This document shows, piece by piece, positions 29,226-36,807 of a DNA stretch of 47,680 nt (position 1 is its first letter; each line of letters begins with the position of its first letter). The notes under the pieces were generated by a model. That model was not told the DNA's origin. It saw only the letters and a list, made by a program, of their open reading frames with translations, and made no database searches. A program made the position numbers and the translations under genes. The stretch covers positions 1-47,680 of the forward strand of contig NZ_JOAP01000070.1 in NCBI RefSeq assembly GCF_000720475.1. The letters are read 5' to 3'. This DNA is from Streptomyces aureocirculatus. GTDB taxonomy: Bacteria > Actinomycetota > Actinomycetes > Streptomycetales > Streptomycetaceae.

Positions 29226-29267
29226 ACCGACCGCGGTTCGGGCCCGAACAGAGAACAGAAGCACCAC

Positions 29268-30269
29268 ATGCACCTGCCCAAAGCCGAACTCCACCTGCAC
29301 ATCGAAGGCACCCTCGAACCCGAGCTGGCCTTCGCGCTCGCCGCGCGCAACGGCATCTCCCTCGCGTACGCCGACACCGAGGAGCTCCGCAAGGCCTATC
29401 TCTTCGACGACCTCCAGTCCTTCCTCGACCTCTACTACGGCCTGATGGCCGTGCTGCGTACCGAGGCCGACTTCGAGGAGCTCGCGGACGCCTACCTCGC
29501 GCGGGCCGCGGCCCAGGGCGTGCGGCACGCCGAGATCTTCTTCGACCCGCAGGCCCACACTGCGCGCGGCGTCCCCTTCGCCACGGTCGTCGAGGGCCTT
29601 TGCCGCGCCCTCGACCGCAGCGAGGAGCGGCACGGCGTCAGCACCCGCCTCATCATGTGCTTCCTGCGCGACCAGTCCGCCGAGTCGGCCATGGCGACCT
29701 TGGAGGCCGCGAAGCCGTATCTGCACCGGATCACCGGCGTCGGCCTGGACTCGGCCGAAGTGGGCCATCCGCCGGCCAAGTTCGCGGCCGTGTACGAGGC
29801 CGCGGGGGCGCTCGGCCTGCGCAAGGTGGCGCACGCGGGCGAGGAGGGCCCGGCCGCTTATGTGCGGGAGGCCCTTGACGTGCTCGGCGTCGAGCGGATC
29901 GACCACGGGCTGCGCTGCATGGAGGACCCCGAACTCGTGGAGCGCCTGGTGCGGGAGCGGGTGCCGCTCACGCTGTGCCCGCTGTCGAACGTGCGCCTGC
30001 GCGCCGTCGACGTCCTGGCGGAGCACCCGCTGCCGCGGATGATGGCCGCCGGTCTTCTCTGCACCGTCAACTCCGACGACCCGGCCTACTTCGGCGGCTA
30101 CGCGGGCGACAACTTCCTCGCCGTGCGCGAGGCCCTCGGCCTGGACCAGGAGGCGCTGCGCGAGCTGGCCAGGAACTCCTTCGAGGCGGCGTTCCTGGAC
30201 GGCGGGCCCGAGGAGGAGGCGCTGCGGGCACGGTATCTGGCGGAGGTCGCGGCGTACGAGTTCCCGTAG
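29268..30269 (+). CDS. adenine deaminase-like amidohydrolase (adenosine deaminase family)
   Basis: A 333-residue zinc-dependent deaminase. LPKAELHLHIEGTLEPEL carries H9 and H11; VAHAGEEGP, ERIDHGLR and NSDDPAYFGGY supply the other ligands and catalytic residues. The pattern FLDLYYGLMAVLRTEADF, EIFFDPQAHTARGVPF, GLDSAEVGHPPAKF and NSDDPAYFGGY is, as I recall it, that of the fungal Aah1/Pseudomonas adenine aminohydrolase branch. True adenosine deaminases differ in these positions. The likely reaction is therefore adenine to hypoxanthine in purine salvage; routine annotation would say adenosine deaminase. The stop codon is in the same frame as the following enolase-family gene. Confidence 0.9.
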   Translation: MHLPKAELHLHIEGTLEPELAFALAARNGISLAYADTEELRKAYLFDDLQSFLDLYYGLMAVLRTEADFEELADAYLARAAAQGVRHAEIFFDPQAHTARGVPFATVVEGLCRALDRSEERHGVSTRLIMCFLRDQSAESAMATLEAAKPYLHRITGVGLDSAEVGHPPAKFAAVYEAAGALGLRKVAHAGEEGPAAYVREALDVLGVERIDHGLRCMEDPELVERLVRERVPLTLCPLSNVRLRAVDVLAEHPLPRMMAAGLLCTVNSDDPAYFGGYAGDNFLAVREALGLDQEALRELARNSFEAAFLDGGPEEEALRARYLAEVAAYEFP

Positions 30270-30335
30270 GCGGTACGGGGGCGTACGGGGGAGGCATACG
30301 CGGAGGTGTATGGGGAGGGCGTACGCGGAGGTGGC
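30270..30335 (+). repeat. degenerate TACGsGGAGG tandem repeat
   Basis: About five 12-13 base units (TACGGGGG, TACGGGGGAGG, TACGCGGAGG, TATGGGGAGG, TACGCGGAGG) fill the junction between the deaminase stop and the enolase-family coding sequence, and form the latter's apparent N-terminal codons. Confidence 0.75.
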
Positions 30336-31553
30336 CTCCACCAGCCGTACACCCCGCGCCTGATCATCGAGGTGGAGACGGCGGACGGCGGTACGGGCGT
30401 GGGGGAGACCTACGGGGACGGCAAGTATCTGGAGCTCGCCCGTCCGCTGGCCGCCGCGCTGGTGGGCCGGGCGGCGTCCGACCTGAACGGCTTGTTCACA
30501 CTCGCGGACGAGCTGGCCGTGGACGCGGCCCGTGTCGACACCGCCGTCGACGTCGGCGGCCTGCGCGGCGCCCAGACCGTCGACAAGCTGCGGCTCTCCG
30601 TCGTGTCCGGCTTCGAGGTCGCGTGCCTGGACGCCCTCGGCAAGTCGCTCGGCCTGCCCGTGCACGCGCTGCTCGGCGGCAAGGTGCGCGACAGCGTGGA
30701 GTACGGCGCGTATCTGTTCTACAAGCACGCCGCGCACCCGCCGGGCATCGCGAGCGAGCCCGACGACTGGGGCCCCGCCCTCGACCCGGCCCAAGTGGTC
30801 GCGCAGGCCCGCCTCTTCGAGGAGCGGTACGGCTTCACCTCGTTCAAGCTGAAGGGCGGCGTCCGCCCGCCGGAGGAGGAGATCGCGGCCGTCCGCGCGC
30901 TCGCCGCCGCCTTCCCCGGCAGGCCGCTGCGCCTGGACCCCAACGGCGCCTGGTCGGTGGAGACTTCGCTGAAGGTCGCCGCCGAACTCGGTGACGTACT
31001 CGAATATCTGGAGGACCCCGCCCTCGGCACGCCCGCGATGGCCGAGGTCGCCGCGCGCTCGGGGGTGCCGCTCGCCACGAACATGTGCGTGACGACGTTC
31101 GCGGAGATACCGGCGGCCTTCGCGAGCGGCGCCGTCCAGGTGGTGCTCTGCGACCACCACTACTGGGGCGGCCTGCGCGCCACCCGGGAACTCGCCGCCG
31201 TCCGCCGCACGTTCGGGGTCGCTCTCTCCATGCACTCCAACACCCATCTGGGCGTGAGCCTCGCCGCGATGACCCACGTCGCAGCGACCGTGCCGGACCT
31301 GAGGCACGCCTGCGACTCGCACTACCCGTGGCAGTCCGAGGACGTCCTGAGCGAGCGGCTGCGGTTCGACGGCGGCCGGGTCGCCGTCACCGACGCACCC
31401 GGGCTCGGCGTCACGCTCGACCGGGAGAAGCTCGACGCCCTGCACCGCCGCTGGCTCGACGAGGACTTCGCCGCGCTGCGGGACCGCGACGACGCGGCGG
31501 CCATGCGCCGACTCGATCCGGAGTGGACAACTCCGCTCGTGCCGCGCTGGTAG
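30306..31553 (+). CDS. glucarate dehydratase-like enolase superfamily protein, N-terminally truncated
   Basis: A 415-residue protein. From HQPYTPRLIIEVETADG on it matches glucarate dehydratase (GudD) well: GVGETYGDGKYLELARP, DKLRLSVVSGFEVACLDALGK, the KxK pair in FKLKGG, metal ligands in RLDPNG and LEDPALG, ATNMCVTTF, and the catalytic histidine region MHSNTH. The usual first 25 or so residues, with the ADPPLLN-type loop that contributes to substrate specificity in the capping domain, are missing. They are replaced by a repeat-coded Gly-rich stub (VYGEGVRGGG). GTG at 30306 is the first possible start, preceded by GGAGG. The neighbouring deaminase stop is in frame 12 codons upstream. It may be active with altered specificity, or may be decaying. 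Confidence 0.8.
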   Translation: MYGEGVRGGGLHQPYTPRLIIEVETADGGTGVGETYGDGKYLELARPLAAALVGRAASDLNGLFTLADELAVDAARVDTAVDVGGLRGAQTVDKLRLSVVSGFEVACLDALGKSLGLPVHALLGGKVRDSVEYGAYLFYKHAAHPPGIASEPDDWGPALDPAQVVAQARLFEERYGFTSFKLKGGVRPPEEEIAAVRALAAAFPGRPLRLDPNGAWSVETSLKVAAELGDVLEYLEDPALGTPAMAEVAARSGVPLATNMCVTTFAEIPAAFASGAVQVVLCDHHYWGGLRATRELAAVRRTFGVALSMHSNTHLGVSLAAMTHVAATVPDLRHACDSHYPWQSEDVLSERLRFDGGRVAVTDAPGLGVTLDREKLDALHRRWLDEDFAALRDRDDAAAMRRLDPEWTTPLVPRW

Positions 31554-31592
31554 CGGCTCGGTCCTGACACAGGCCTGGGTTACGTTGCCTTC

Positions 31593-32732
31593 ATGGCTGT
31601 ACCACCAGGCGCACCCCATCACACCCCCGCCGCGGGCACGGAGACCCTCGTCGATCCACTGAAGTCGGCGCGCAGGGCGGGCGACCCGCCGTGCGACGTG
31701 TACCTCACCGGGACGGTCTTCCTCGACATCATCTTCACCGGCCTGGACTCGGCACCCGTGCGCGGCACTGAGTCCTGGGCGCGCGGCATGGGATCGAGCC
31801 CCGGCGGCGTGGCCAACATGGCCACCGCCCTGGCCAGGCTCGGTCTGCACACCTCACTGGCCGCGGCCTTCGGGGACGACCACTACGGGGAGTACTGCTG
31901 GGACGCCCTCGAACACGGCGAGGGCATCGACCTGTCCTCGTCACGGACCGTTCCCGGCTGGCACTCGCCGGTGACGGTCTCCATGGCGTACGAGGGCGAA
32001 CGGACCATGATCAGCCACGGGCACGAGCCGCCGTTCGACACCGCGTCGCCCGACGGCGGCGTGCCGAGCTGCCCGCCACGCGCGCGTGCCGCCGTGGTCT
32101 CCCTCGAACCGGGCACGCGGGCACCGTGGATCGCGGCGGCGGCGGCCCGTGGCACCCGGATCTTCGCCGACGTGGGCTGGGACGACTCCGGGCGCTGGGA
32201 CCTCGCGGCCCTGCCCGACCTGGCGCACTGCGAGGCGTTCCTGCCGAACGCGCAGGAGGCCATGCGGTACACCGGCACGAAGTGCCCGCGGGCCGCCGCG
32301 CACGCGCTGACCGCGCACGTCCCGGTCGCCGTGGTGACCCTCGGGGCCGAAGGGGCGTACGCGGTGGACGGGCGCACCGGCGAGACCGCGTCCGTGCCCG
32401 CCATCGAGGTGGCGGCGCTCGACCCCACCGGCGCGGGCGACGTGTTCGTGGCGGGCTTCGTGACCGGCACCCTCGCCGGGTGGCCGCTGGCCGACCGGAT
32501 CGCCTTCGCCGGTCTGACCGCCGCGCTGTCCGTGCAGGAGTTCGGCGGGTCCCTCTCGGCGCCCGGCTGGTCGGAGGTCGCCGCGTGGTGGCGGCGCGTG
32601 TGCGAGGTCGAGGAGCAGGACCCGGTCGCCCTGCGCCGCTACGCCTTCCTGGAGACCCTGCTGCCCGAGACCTCCCGCCCCTGGCCACTGCGCAGGGCGG
32701 TGCCGACGATCGGGTTCGGGAGGTCGCTGTAG
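31593..32732 (+). CDS. PfkB family carbohydrate kinase
   Basis: A 379-residue ribokinase/PfkB-type sugar or nucleoside kinase. The core starts at DVYLTGTVFLDIIFTGL. SSPGGVANMATALARLG is the first PfkB signature, and DPTGAGDVFVAGF the second, with catalytic base D283. The N-terminal 35 residues are extra and unstructured, and the C-terminal 50 (ARRYAFLETLLPE-type) are lineage-specific. ATG at 31593 has no clear ribosome-binding site, so the transcript may be leaderless. The substrate is unknown. The upstream sugar-acid dehydratase suggests sugar catabolism, but the link is positional only. Confidence 0.87.
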   Translation: MAVPPGAPHHTPAAGTETLVDPLKSARRAGDPPCDVYLTGTVFLDIIFTGLDSAPVRGTESWARGMGSSPGGVANMATALARLGLHTSLAAAFGDDHYGEYCWDALEHGEGIDLSSSRTVPGWHSPVTVSMAYEGERTMISHGHEPPFDTASPDGGVPSCPPRARAAVVSLEPGTRAPWIAAAAARGTRIFADVGWDDSGRWDLAALPDLAHCEAFLPNAQEAMRYTGTKCPRAAAHALTAHVPVAVVTLGAEGAYAVDGRTGETASVPAIEVAALDPTGAGDVFVAGFVTGTLAGWPLADRIAFAGLTAALSVQEFGGSLSAPGWSEVAAWWRRVCEVEEQDPVALRRYAFLETLLPETSRPWPLRRAVPTIGFGRSL

Positions 32733-32864
32733 GGCGCGGGTCCTGGGCGGGGGCTGGATCTGGGCTGAGGCAGGGGCCGGGCCGCCGGTTGGCCGGATCC
32801 CTGCCCGGGCGAGCGCGGCGGGCGGGGGCGGCGGGCGAGCGCGGTCGGGAAAAGGGCTTAGGGC

Positions 32865-32887
32865 TTGTCAGTGGCCCGTCGTACCCT
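32865..32887 (+). promoter_or_regulatory. recA-type DNA-damage promoter (RecA-NDp/PafBC motif)
   Basis: TTGTCAGTG (32865-32873), exactly eight bases, then TACCCT (32882-32887) satisfies TTGTCRGTG-N8-TAnnnT. This is the LexA-independent DNA-damage promoter of mycobacteria, and the new-type recA promoter described in Streptomyces. It lies 72 bases before phoH. Confidence 0.7.
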
Positions 32888-32958
32888 TGGCAGTGCAGGA
32901 CGCCGCTCCCCGGCGAGCCCCGTGACGAGGAGGATGAGCAGGCCTTCAGAGCCGGCCC

Positions 32959-34032
32959 ATGACGCAGACACCGACAGCTCAGACCCCCGCGCAGCCGACC
33001 GCGCCCAAGCCCGCGAAAGCCCACTTCACCGTCCCGGCCAAGCACCCCATGGTGACGGTCCTGGGCTCCGGGGACGCGCTCCTTCGCGTGATCGAGACGG
33101 CCTTCCCGGCGGCCGACATCCACGTCCGGGGCAACGAGATCAGCGCGGTCGGAGACGCCCACGAAGTCGCCCTCATCCAGCGCCTGTTCGACGAGATGAT
33201 GCTGGTGCTCCGCACCGGACAGCCGATGACGGAGGACGCAGTGGAACGCTCGATCGCCATGCTCCGGGCGGACGACAGCGGAGAGGCCGACGGCCAGGAG
33301 ACCCCGGCCGAGGTCCTGACCCAGAACATCCTCTCCTCGCGGGGCCGCACCATCCGCCCCAAGACCCTCAACCAGAAGCGGTATGTCGACGCGATCGACA
33401 AGCACACGATCGTGTTCGGCATCGGCCCCGCGGGTACGGGCAAGACGTATCTGGCCATGGCCAAGGCGGTCCAGGCCCTGCAGTCCAAGCAGGTCAACCG
33501 GATCATCCTGACCCGCCCCGCGGTGGAGGCGGGCGAGCGCCTCGGCTTCCTGCCCGGCACGCTCTACGAGAAGATCGACCCGTATCTGCGCCCGTTGTAC
33601 GACGCGCTGCACGACATGCTCGACCCCGACTCCATCCCGCGCCTGATGGCCGCGGGCACCATCGAGGTCGCCCCGCTCGCGTACATGCGCGGCCGGACGC
33701 TGAACGACGCGTTCATCATCCTGGACGAGGCGCAGAACACGAACCCCGAGCAGATGAAGATGTTCCTCACCCGCCTCGGCTTCGAATCGAAGATCGTGAT
33801 CACGGGCGACGTCACGCAGATCGACCTGCCGAACGGCACGAAGTCCGGTCTGCGTCAGGTCCAGGACATCCTGGAAGGCGTACCCGACGTGCACTTCTCG
33901 CGGCTCACGTCCTCCGATGTCGTACGGCACAAGCTCGTCGGCCGTATCGTCGACGCGTACGAGAAGTACGACAACGAGAACGGCACGGAGAACGGCTCGC
34001 ACGCCAGCCGCGGCCGGTCCAGAGGGAAGTAG
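32959..34032 (+). CDS. phoH: PhoH family ATPase
   Basis: A 357-residue PhoH/PhoL-type P-loop protein, a predicted RNA-associated ATPase/helicase partner of YbeY. An N-terminal KH-like region (residues about 20-110: [22 protein letters not shown]) precedes the ATPase core. Walker A is GPAGTGKT (156-163), Walker B is [10 protein letters not shown], and sensor [14 protein letters not shown] is present. The order phoH-ybeY-CNNM is widely conserved. ATG at 32959 gives the family-typical N-terminus but lacks a canonical ribosome-binding site. The GGAGG upstream is about 26 bases away. The promoter before it matches the recA-type damage-inducible motif. Confidence 0.95.
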   Translation: MTQTPTAQTPAQPTAPKPAKAHFTVPAKHPMVTVLGSGDALLRVIETAFPAADIHVRGNEISAVGDAHEVALIQRLFDEMMLVLRTGQPMTEDAVERSIAMLRADDSGEADGQETPAEVLTQNILSSRGRTIRPKTLNQKRYVDAIDKHTIVFGIGPAGTGKTYLAMAKAVQALQSKQVNRIILTRPAVEAGERLGFLPGTLYEKIDPYLRPLYDALHDMLDPDSIPRLMAAGTIEVAPLAYMRGRTLNDAFIILDEAQNTNPEQMKMFLTRLGFESKIVITGDVTQIDLPNGTKSGLRQVQDILEGVPDVHFSRLTSSDVVRHKLVGRIVDAYEKYDNENGTENGSHASRGRSRGK

Positions 34033-34044
34033 CGGAACAGCACC

Positions 34045-34542
34045 ATGTCGATCGACGTCAACAACGAATCCGGAACCGAGGTCGACGAGCAGGCGATCCT
34101 CGACATCGCCCGCTACGCGCTCGCGCGGATGCGGATCCACCCGCTCTCCGAACTGTCGGTGATCGTCGTGGACGCCGGCGCCATGGAGCAGCTCCACATC
34201 CAGTGGATGGACCTGCCGGGCCCCACGGACGTGATGTCCTTCCCGATGGACGAGCTGCGCCCGCCCATGAAGGACGACGACGAGCCGCCGCAGGGCCTCC
34301 TCGGGGACATCGTGCTGTGCCCCGAGGTCGCCCTGAAGCAGGGCCAGGAGGCCCCCACGCAGCACTCCATGGACGAGGAGCTCCAGCTCCTCACCGTCCA
34401 CGGAGTGCTGCACCTGCTCGGGTACGACCACGAGGAACCGGACGAGAAGGCCGAGATGTTCGGACTGCAGGCGGCGATCGTCGACGGCTGGCGCGCGGAG
34501 CGGGGCCTGACCGGCCCGTCCCCGGCGCCGACCGTCTCCTGA
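34045..34542 (+). CDS. ybeY: endoribonuclease YbeY (rRNA maturation factor)
   Basis: A 165-residue metalloprotein. [11 protein letters not shown] (H119, H123, H129) is the zinc-binding signature HGxLHLxGYDH of YbeY, a single-strand RNase involved in 16S rRNA 3' maturation and ribosome quality control. [11 protein letters not shown] and [10 protein letters not shown] are further family motifs. It lies 12 bases after phoH and four before the CNNM-type gene, so translation is likely coupled. Confidence 0.96.
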   Translation: MSIDVNNESGTEVDEQAILDIARYALARMRIHPLSELSVIVVDAGAMEQLHIQWMDLPGPTDVMSFPMDELRPPMKDDDEPPQGLLGDIVLCPEVALKQGQEAPTQHSMDEELQLLTVHGVLHLLGYDHEEPDEKAEMFGLQAAIVDGWRAERGLTGPSPAPTVS

Positions 34543-34546
34543 CGCC

Positions 34547-35854
34547 ATGTCCCTCCAACTGATCGCCGGGGCCGTCGCCCTGGTCGTGGTGGCCTGGCTC
34601 GCCGCCTGCGCCGAGGCGGGCATCGCCCGTGTCTCCAGCTTCCGCGCCGAGGAGTCCGTGCGCTCCGGGCGGCGCGGCAGCGCGAAGCTCGCGCAGGTCG
34701 CCGCCGACCCGACCCGCTATCTGAACGTGGCCCTGCTCGTGCGCGTGGCGTGCGAGATGGCGGCCGCGGCCCTGGTGACGTACGCCTGCCTCCAGGCCGT
34801 CGACACCACCTGGGAGGCGCTCGCCATCGCCATCGGCGTGATGGTGCTCGTCAGCTATGTCGCCGTCGGCGTCTCGCCGCGCACCATCGGCCGCCAGCAC
34901 CCGCTGAACACGGCGACGGCCGCGGCGTACGTCCTGCTGCCGCTGGCCCGCGTCATGGGCCCCGTACCGGCCCTCCTGATCCTCATCGGCAACGCGCTCA
35001 CGCCCGGCAAGGGCTTCAGGCGCGGGCCCTTCGCCTCCGAGGCCGAGCTGCGGGCGATGGTCGACCTCGCCGAGAAGGAGTCCCTGATCGAGGACGATGA
35101 GCGCCGCATGGTGCACTCCGTCTTCGAGCTGGGCGACACGCTGGTCCGCGAGGTCATGGTGCCGCGCACGGACCTGGTCTCCATCGAACGCTTCAAGACC
35201 ATCCGCCAGGCCCTCACCCTCGCCCTCCGCTCCGGCTTCTCGCGGATACCCGTGACCGGCGAGAACGAGGACGACGTCGTCGGGATCGTGTATCTGAAGG
35301 ACCTCGCCCGCAGGACCCACATCAACCGCGACGCCGAGAACGAACTGGTGTCGACGGCGATGCGGCCCGCGGCGTTCGTGCCCGACACCAAGAACGCGGG
35401 CGATCTGCTGCGCGAGATGCAGCAGGAGCGCAACCACGTCGCCGTCGTCATCGACGAGTACGGCGGCACGGCCGGCATCGTCACCATCGAGGACATCCTC
35501 GAAGAGATCGTCGGCGAGATCACCGACGAGTACGACCGTGAGCTGCCGCCCGTCGAGGAGCTCGACGACGGCTGCCACCGCGTCACGGCCCGCCTCGACA
35601 TCGGCGACCTCGGCGATCTCTACGGCCTTGAGGCCTACGACGACGAGGACGTGGAGACCGTCGGCGGGCTGCTCGCCAAGGCGCTCGGGCGGGTGCCGAT
35701 CGCCGGGGCGTCGGCCGTGGTGGACCTGCCGGACGGGCGTGCCCTGAAGCTCACGGCGGAGGCGGCGGCCGGGCGGCGCAACAAGATCGTCACGGTCCTG
35801 GTGGAGCCGGTACGGGCCGCGGGATCCGGCCCCGAGGAGGACGACGCGGCGTGA
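34547..35854 (+). CDS. CNNM/HlyC-type membrane protein with CBS pair
   Basis: A 435-residue protein. The N-terminal DUF21 domain (residues about 1-145) has three or four membrane segments (LIAGAVALVVVAWLAACAEA, IAIGVMVLVSYVAVGV, AYVLLPLARVMGPV). Two CBS domains (about 200-330; VMVPRTDLVSIE, SRIPVTGENEDDVVGIVYLKD, HVAVVIDEYGGTAGIVTIED) follow, and a C-terminal CorC/HlyC domain ends the chain. This is the CorB/CNNM family, linked to magnesium efflux, although often annotated as hemolysin. Its stop overlaps the next start by four bases. Confidence 0.93.
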   Translation: MSLQLIAGAVALVVVAWLAACAEAGIARVSSFRAEESVRSGRRGSAKLAQVAADPTRYLNVALLVRVACEMAAAALVTYACLQAVDTTWEALAIAIGVMVLVSYVAVGVSPRTIGRQHPLNTATAAAYVLLPLARVMGPVPALLILIGNALTPGKGFRRGPFASEAELRAMVDLAEKESLIEDDERRMVHSVFELGDTLVREVMVPRTDLVSIERFKTIRQALTLALRSGFSRIPVTGENEDDVVGIVYLKDLARRTHINRDAENELVSTAMRPAAFVPDTKNAGDLLREMQQERNHVAVVIDEYGGTAGIVTIEDILEEIVGEITDEYDRELPPVEELDDGCHRVTARLDIGDLGDLYGLEAYDDEDVETVGGLLAKALGRVPIAGASAVVDLPDGRALKLTAEAAAGRRNKIVTVLVEPVRAAGSGPEEDDAA

Positions 35855-36216
35855 CTCCGCAGCAGCTCCGGGCCCTGTGCCTCTCCTTCAACGACGCCGT
35901 GGAGGAGTTCCCGTTCGGCCCGGACACCTCGGTCTTCAAGGTGGCAGGGAAGATGTTCGCCCTCTCCGCACTGTCCGTGCCGGACGGGGCGCCGCTGACC
36001 GTGAACCTGAAGTGCGACCCCGACCTCGCCGTCCAGTTGCGCACCGCGCACCCGGAGATCGTGCCTGGCTGGCACATGAACAAACGCCACTGGAACACCG
36101 TGACGGTCTCCGGCTCCCTCCCCGGCCGCCTGCTCCGCGAGCTCGTCGAGGACTCCTACGACCTGGTGGTCGCGGGGCTGCCACGGGCTGTGCGGCTCCG
36201 GTTGGACCGCCCTTGA
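35851..36216 (+). CDS. MmcQ/YjbR family DNA-binding-fold protein
   Basis: A 121-residue YjbR/CyaY-like protein: VEEFPFGPDTSVFKVAGKMFAL, LTVNLKCDPDLAVQLR, PGWHMNKRHWNTVTV and LRELVEDSYDLVVAGL match the family closely. YjbR proteins share a fold with DNA-binding MotA-like domains, but their role is unsettled. It starts with GTG inside the CNNM stop codon (GTGA overlap), so the two are translationally coupled. Confidence 0.92.
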   Translation: MTPQQLRALCLSFNDAVEEFPFGPDTSVFKVAGKMFALSALSVPDGAPLTVNLKCDPDLAVQLRTAHPEIVPGWHMNKRHWNTVTVSGSLPGRLLRELVEDSYDLVVAGLPRAVRLRLDRP

Positions 36217-36269
36217 TCCCGCCCTGCCCCTGAGCCCTCCGGGACGTCCACGCTCCGTATGCTCGTGCC

Positions 36270-36623
36270 ATGACTGAGCGCACCGACCTCGCCCCCGAGG
36301 ACCAGAAGATCGTCACCCTCGCCCGTTCGGCCCGTGCCCGCAACGGTGTGCCCGAGGGTGCGGCCGTACGGGACGAGACGGGCCGTACGTACGTGGCAGG
36401 GACCGTGTCCCTCGCGTCCCTGGAGCTCTCGGCCCTGCGTACCGCCGTGGCGATGGCGGTGGCGTCCGGGGCGGAGTCACTGGAGGCGGCGGCGGTCGTC
36501 TCCGGCGTGGAGTCGCTGTGCGCGGAGGATCTGGCCGCCGTGCGGGATCTGGGCGGGGCCGGTACGCCCGTCTTCCTGGCGGGGGCGGACGGGGTGGTCC
36601 GGTTGCGCGCCGAGGCTGTCTGA
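36270..36623 (+). CDS. cytidine deaminase-fold protein lacking catalytic residues
   Basis: A 117-residue protein aligned to cytidine deaminase: KIVTLARSARARNGVPEGAAVRDETGRTYVAGTV is the usual N-terminus. But the CAE zinc/proton-shuttle motif is replaced: LELSALRTAVAMAVASG has S54 where the zinc cysteine should be and L56 where the catalytic glutamate should be. The second zinc motif (PCGxC) keeps only C84 in SLCAEDLAAVRDLG, with D87 at the second cysteine position. It therefore cannot deaminate by the normal mechanism. It sits in the phoH-era cluster between yjbR and era, so a structural or regulatory role is more likely than cytidine salvage. A TATGCT sequence 13 bases upstream might give a leaderless transcript. 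Confidence 0.85.
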   Translation: MTERTDLAPEDQKIVTLARSARARNGVPEGAAVRDETGRTYVAGTVSLASLELSALRTAVAMAVASGAESLEAAAVVSGVESLCAEDLAAVRDLGGAGTPVFLAGADGVVRLRAEAV

Positions 36624-36683
36624 TCCCGCGCGGGGCACCCCGGACGGGCGGGAACCTCGCCGGAAAGGGCGGGTGGTGGGAAA

Positions 36684-36709
36684 CAGCCCGCCCGGCGTTC
36701 GAGGGCGAG
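36684..36709 (+). repeat. dispersed intergenic repeat, copy 2
   Basis: A diverged copy of the element at 16112, with CCCGCCCGGCGTTCGAGGGC as its core. It is embedded in a 180-base spacer before era whose remainder (GGGGCGCAGCCCC and flanks) is also typical of the same repeat family. Confidence 0.55.
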
Positions 36710-36807
36710 GCCCGGAGGGCCGAAAGCGGGGGAAAGGGGCGCAGCCCCATAGGACAGGAAACCGCCCAAGGCGCCCACGCCCGAAAAGATCAGGGAGAAT
36801 GGGCGGC

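Noticed and set aside
27924..31850. Minus-strand open frame of 1308 codons opposite the HIT, RNase Z-like, deaminase and enolase genes
   Set aside because: It is the usual GC-rich antisense shadow; four recognisable genes lie on the other strand.
32934..34562. Open frame starting at the ATG inside GGAGGATG before phoH
   Set aside because: It is out of frame with phoH and ybeY, which have clear motifs; the ATG is adjacent to GGAGG with no spacing.
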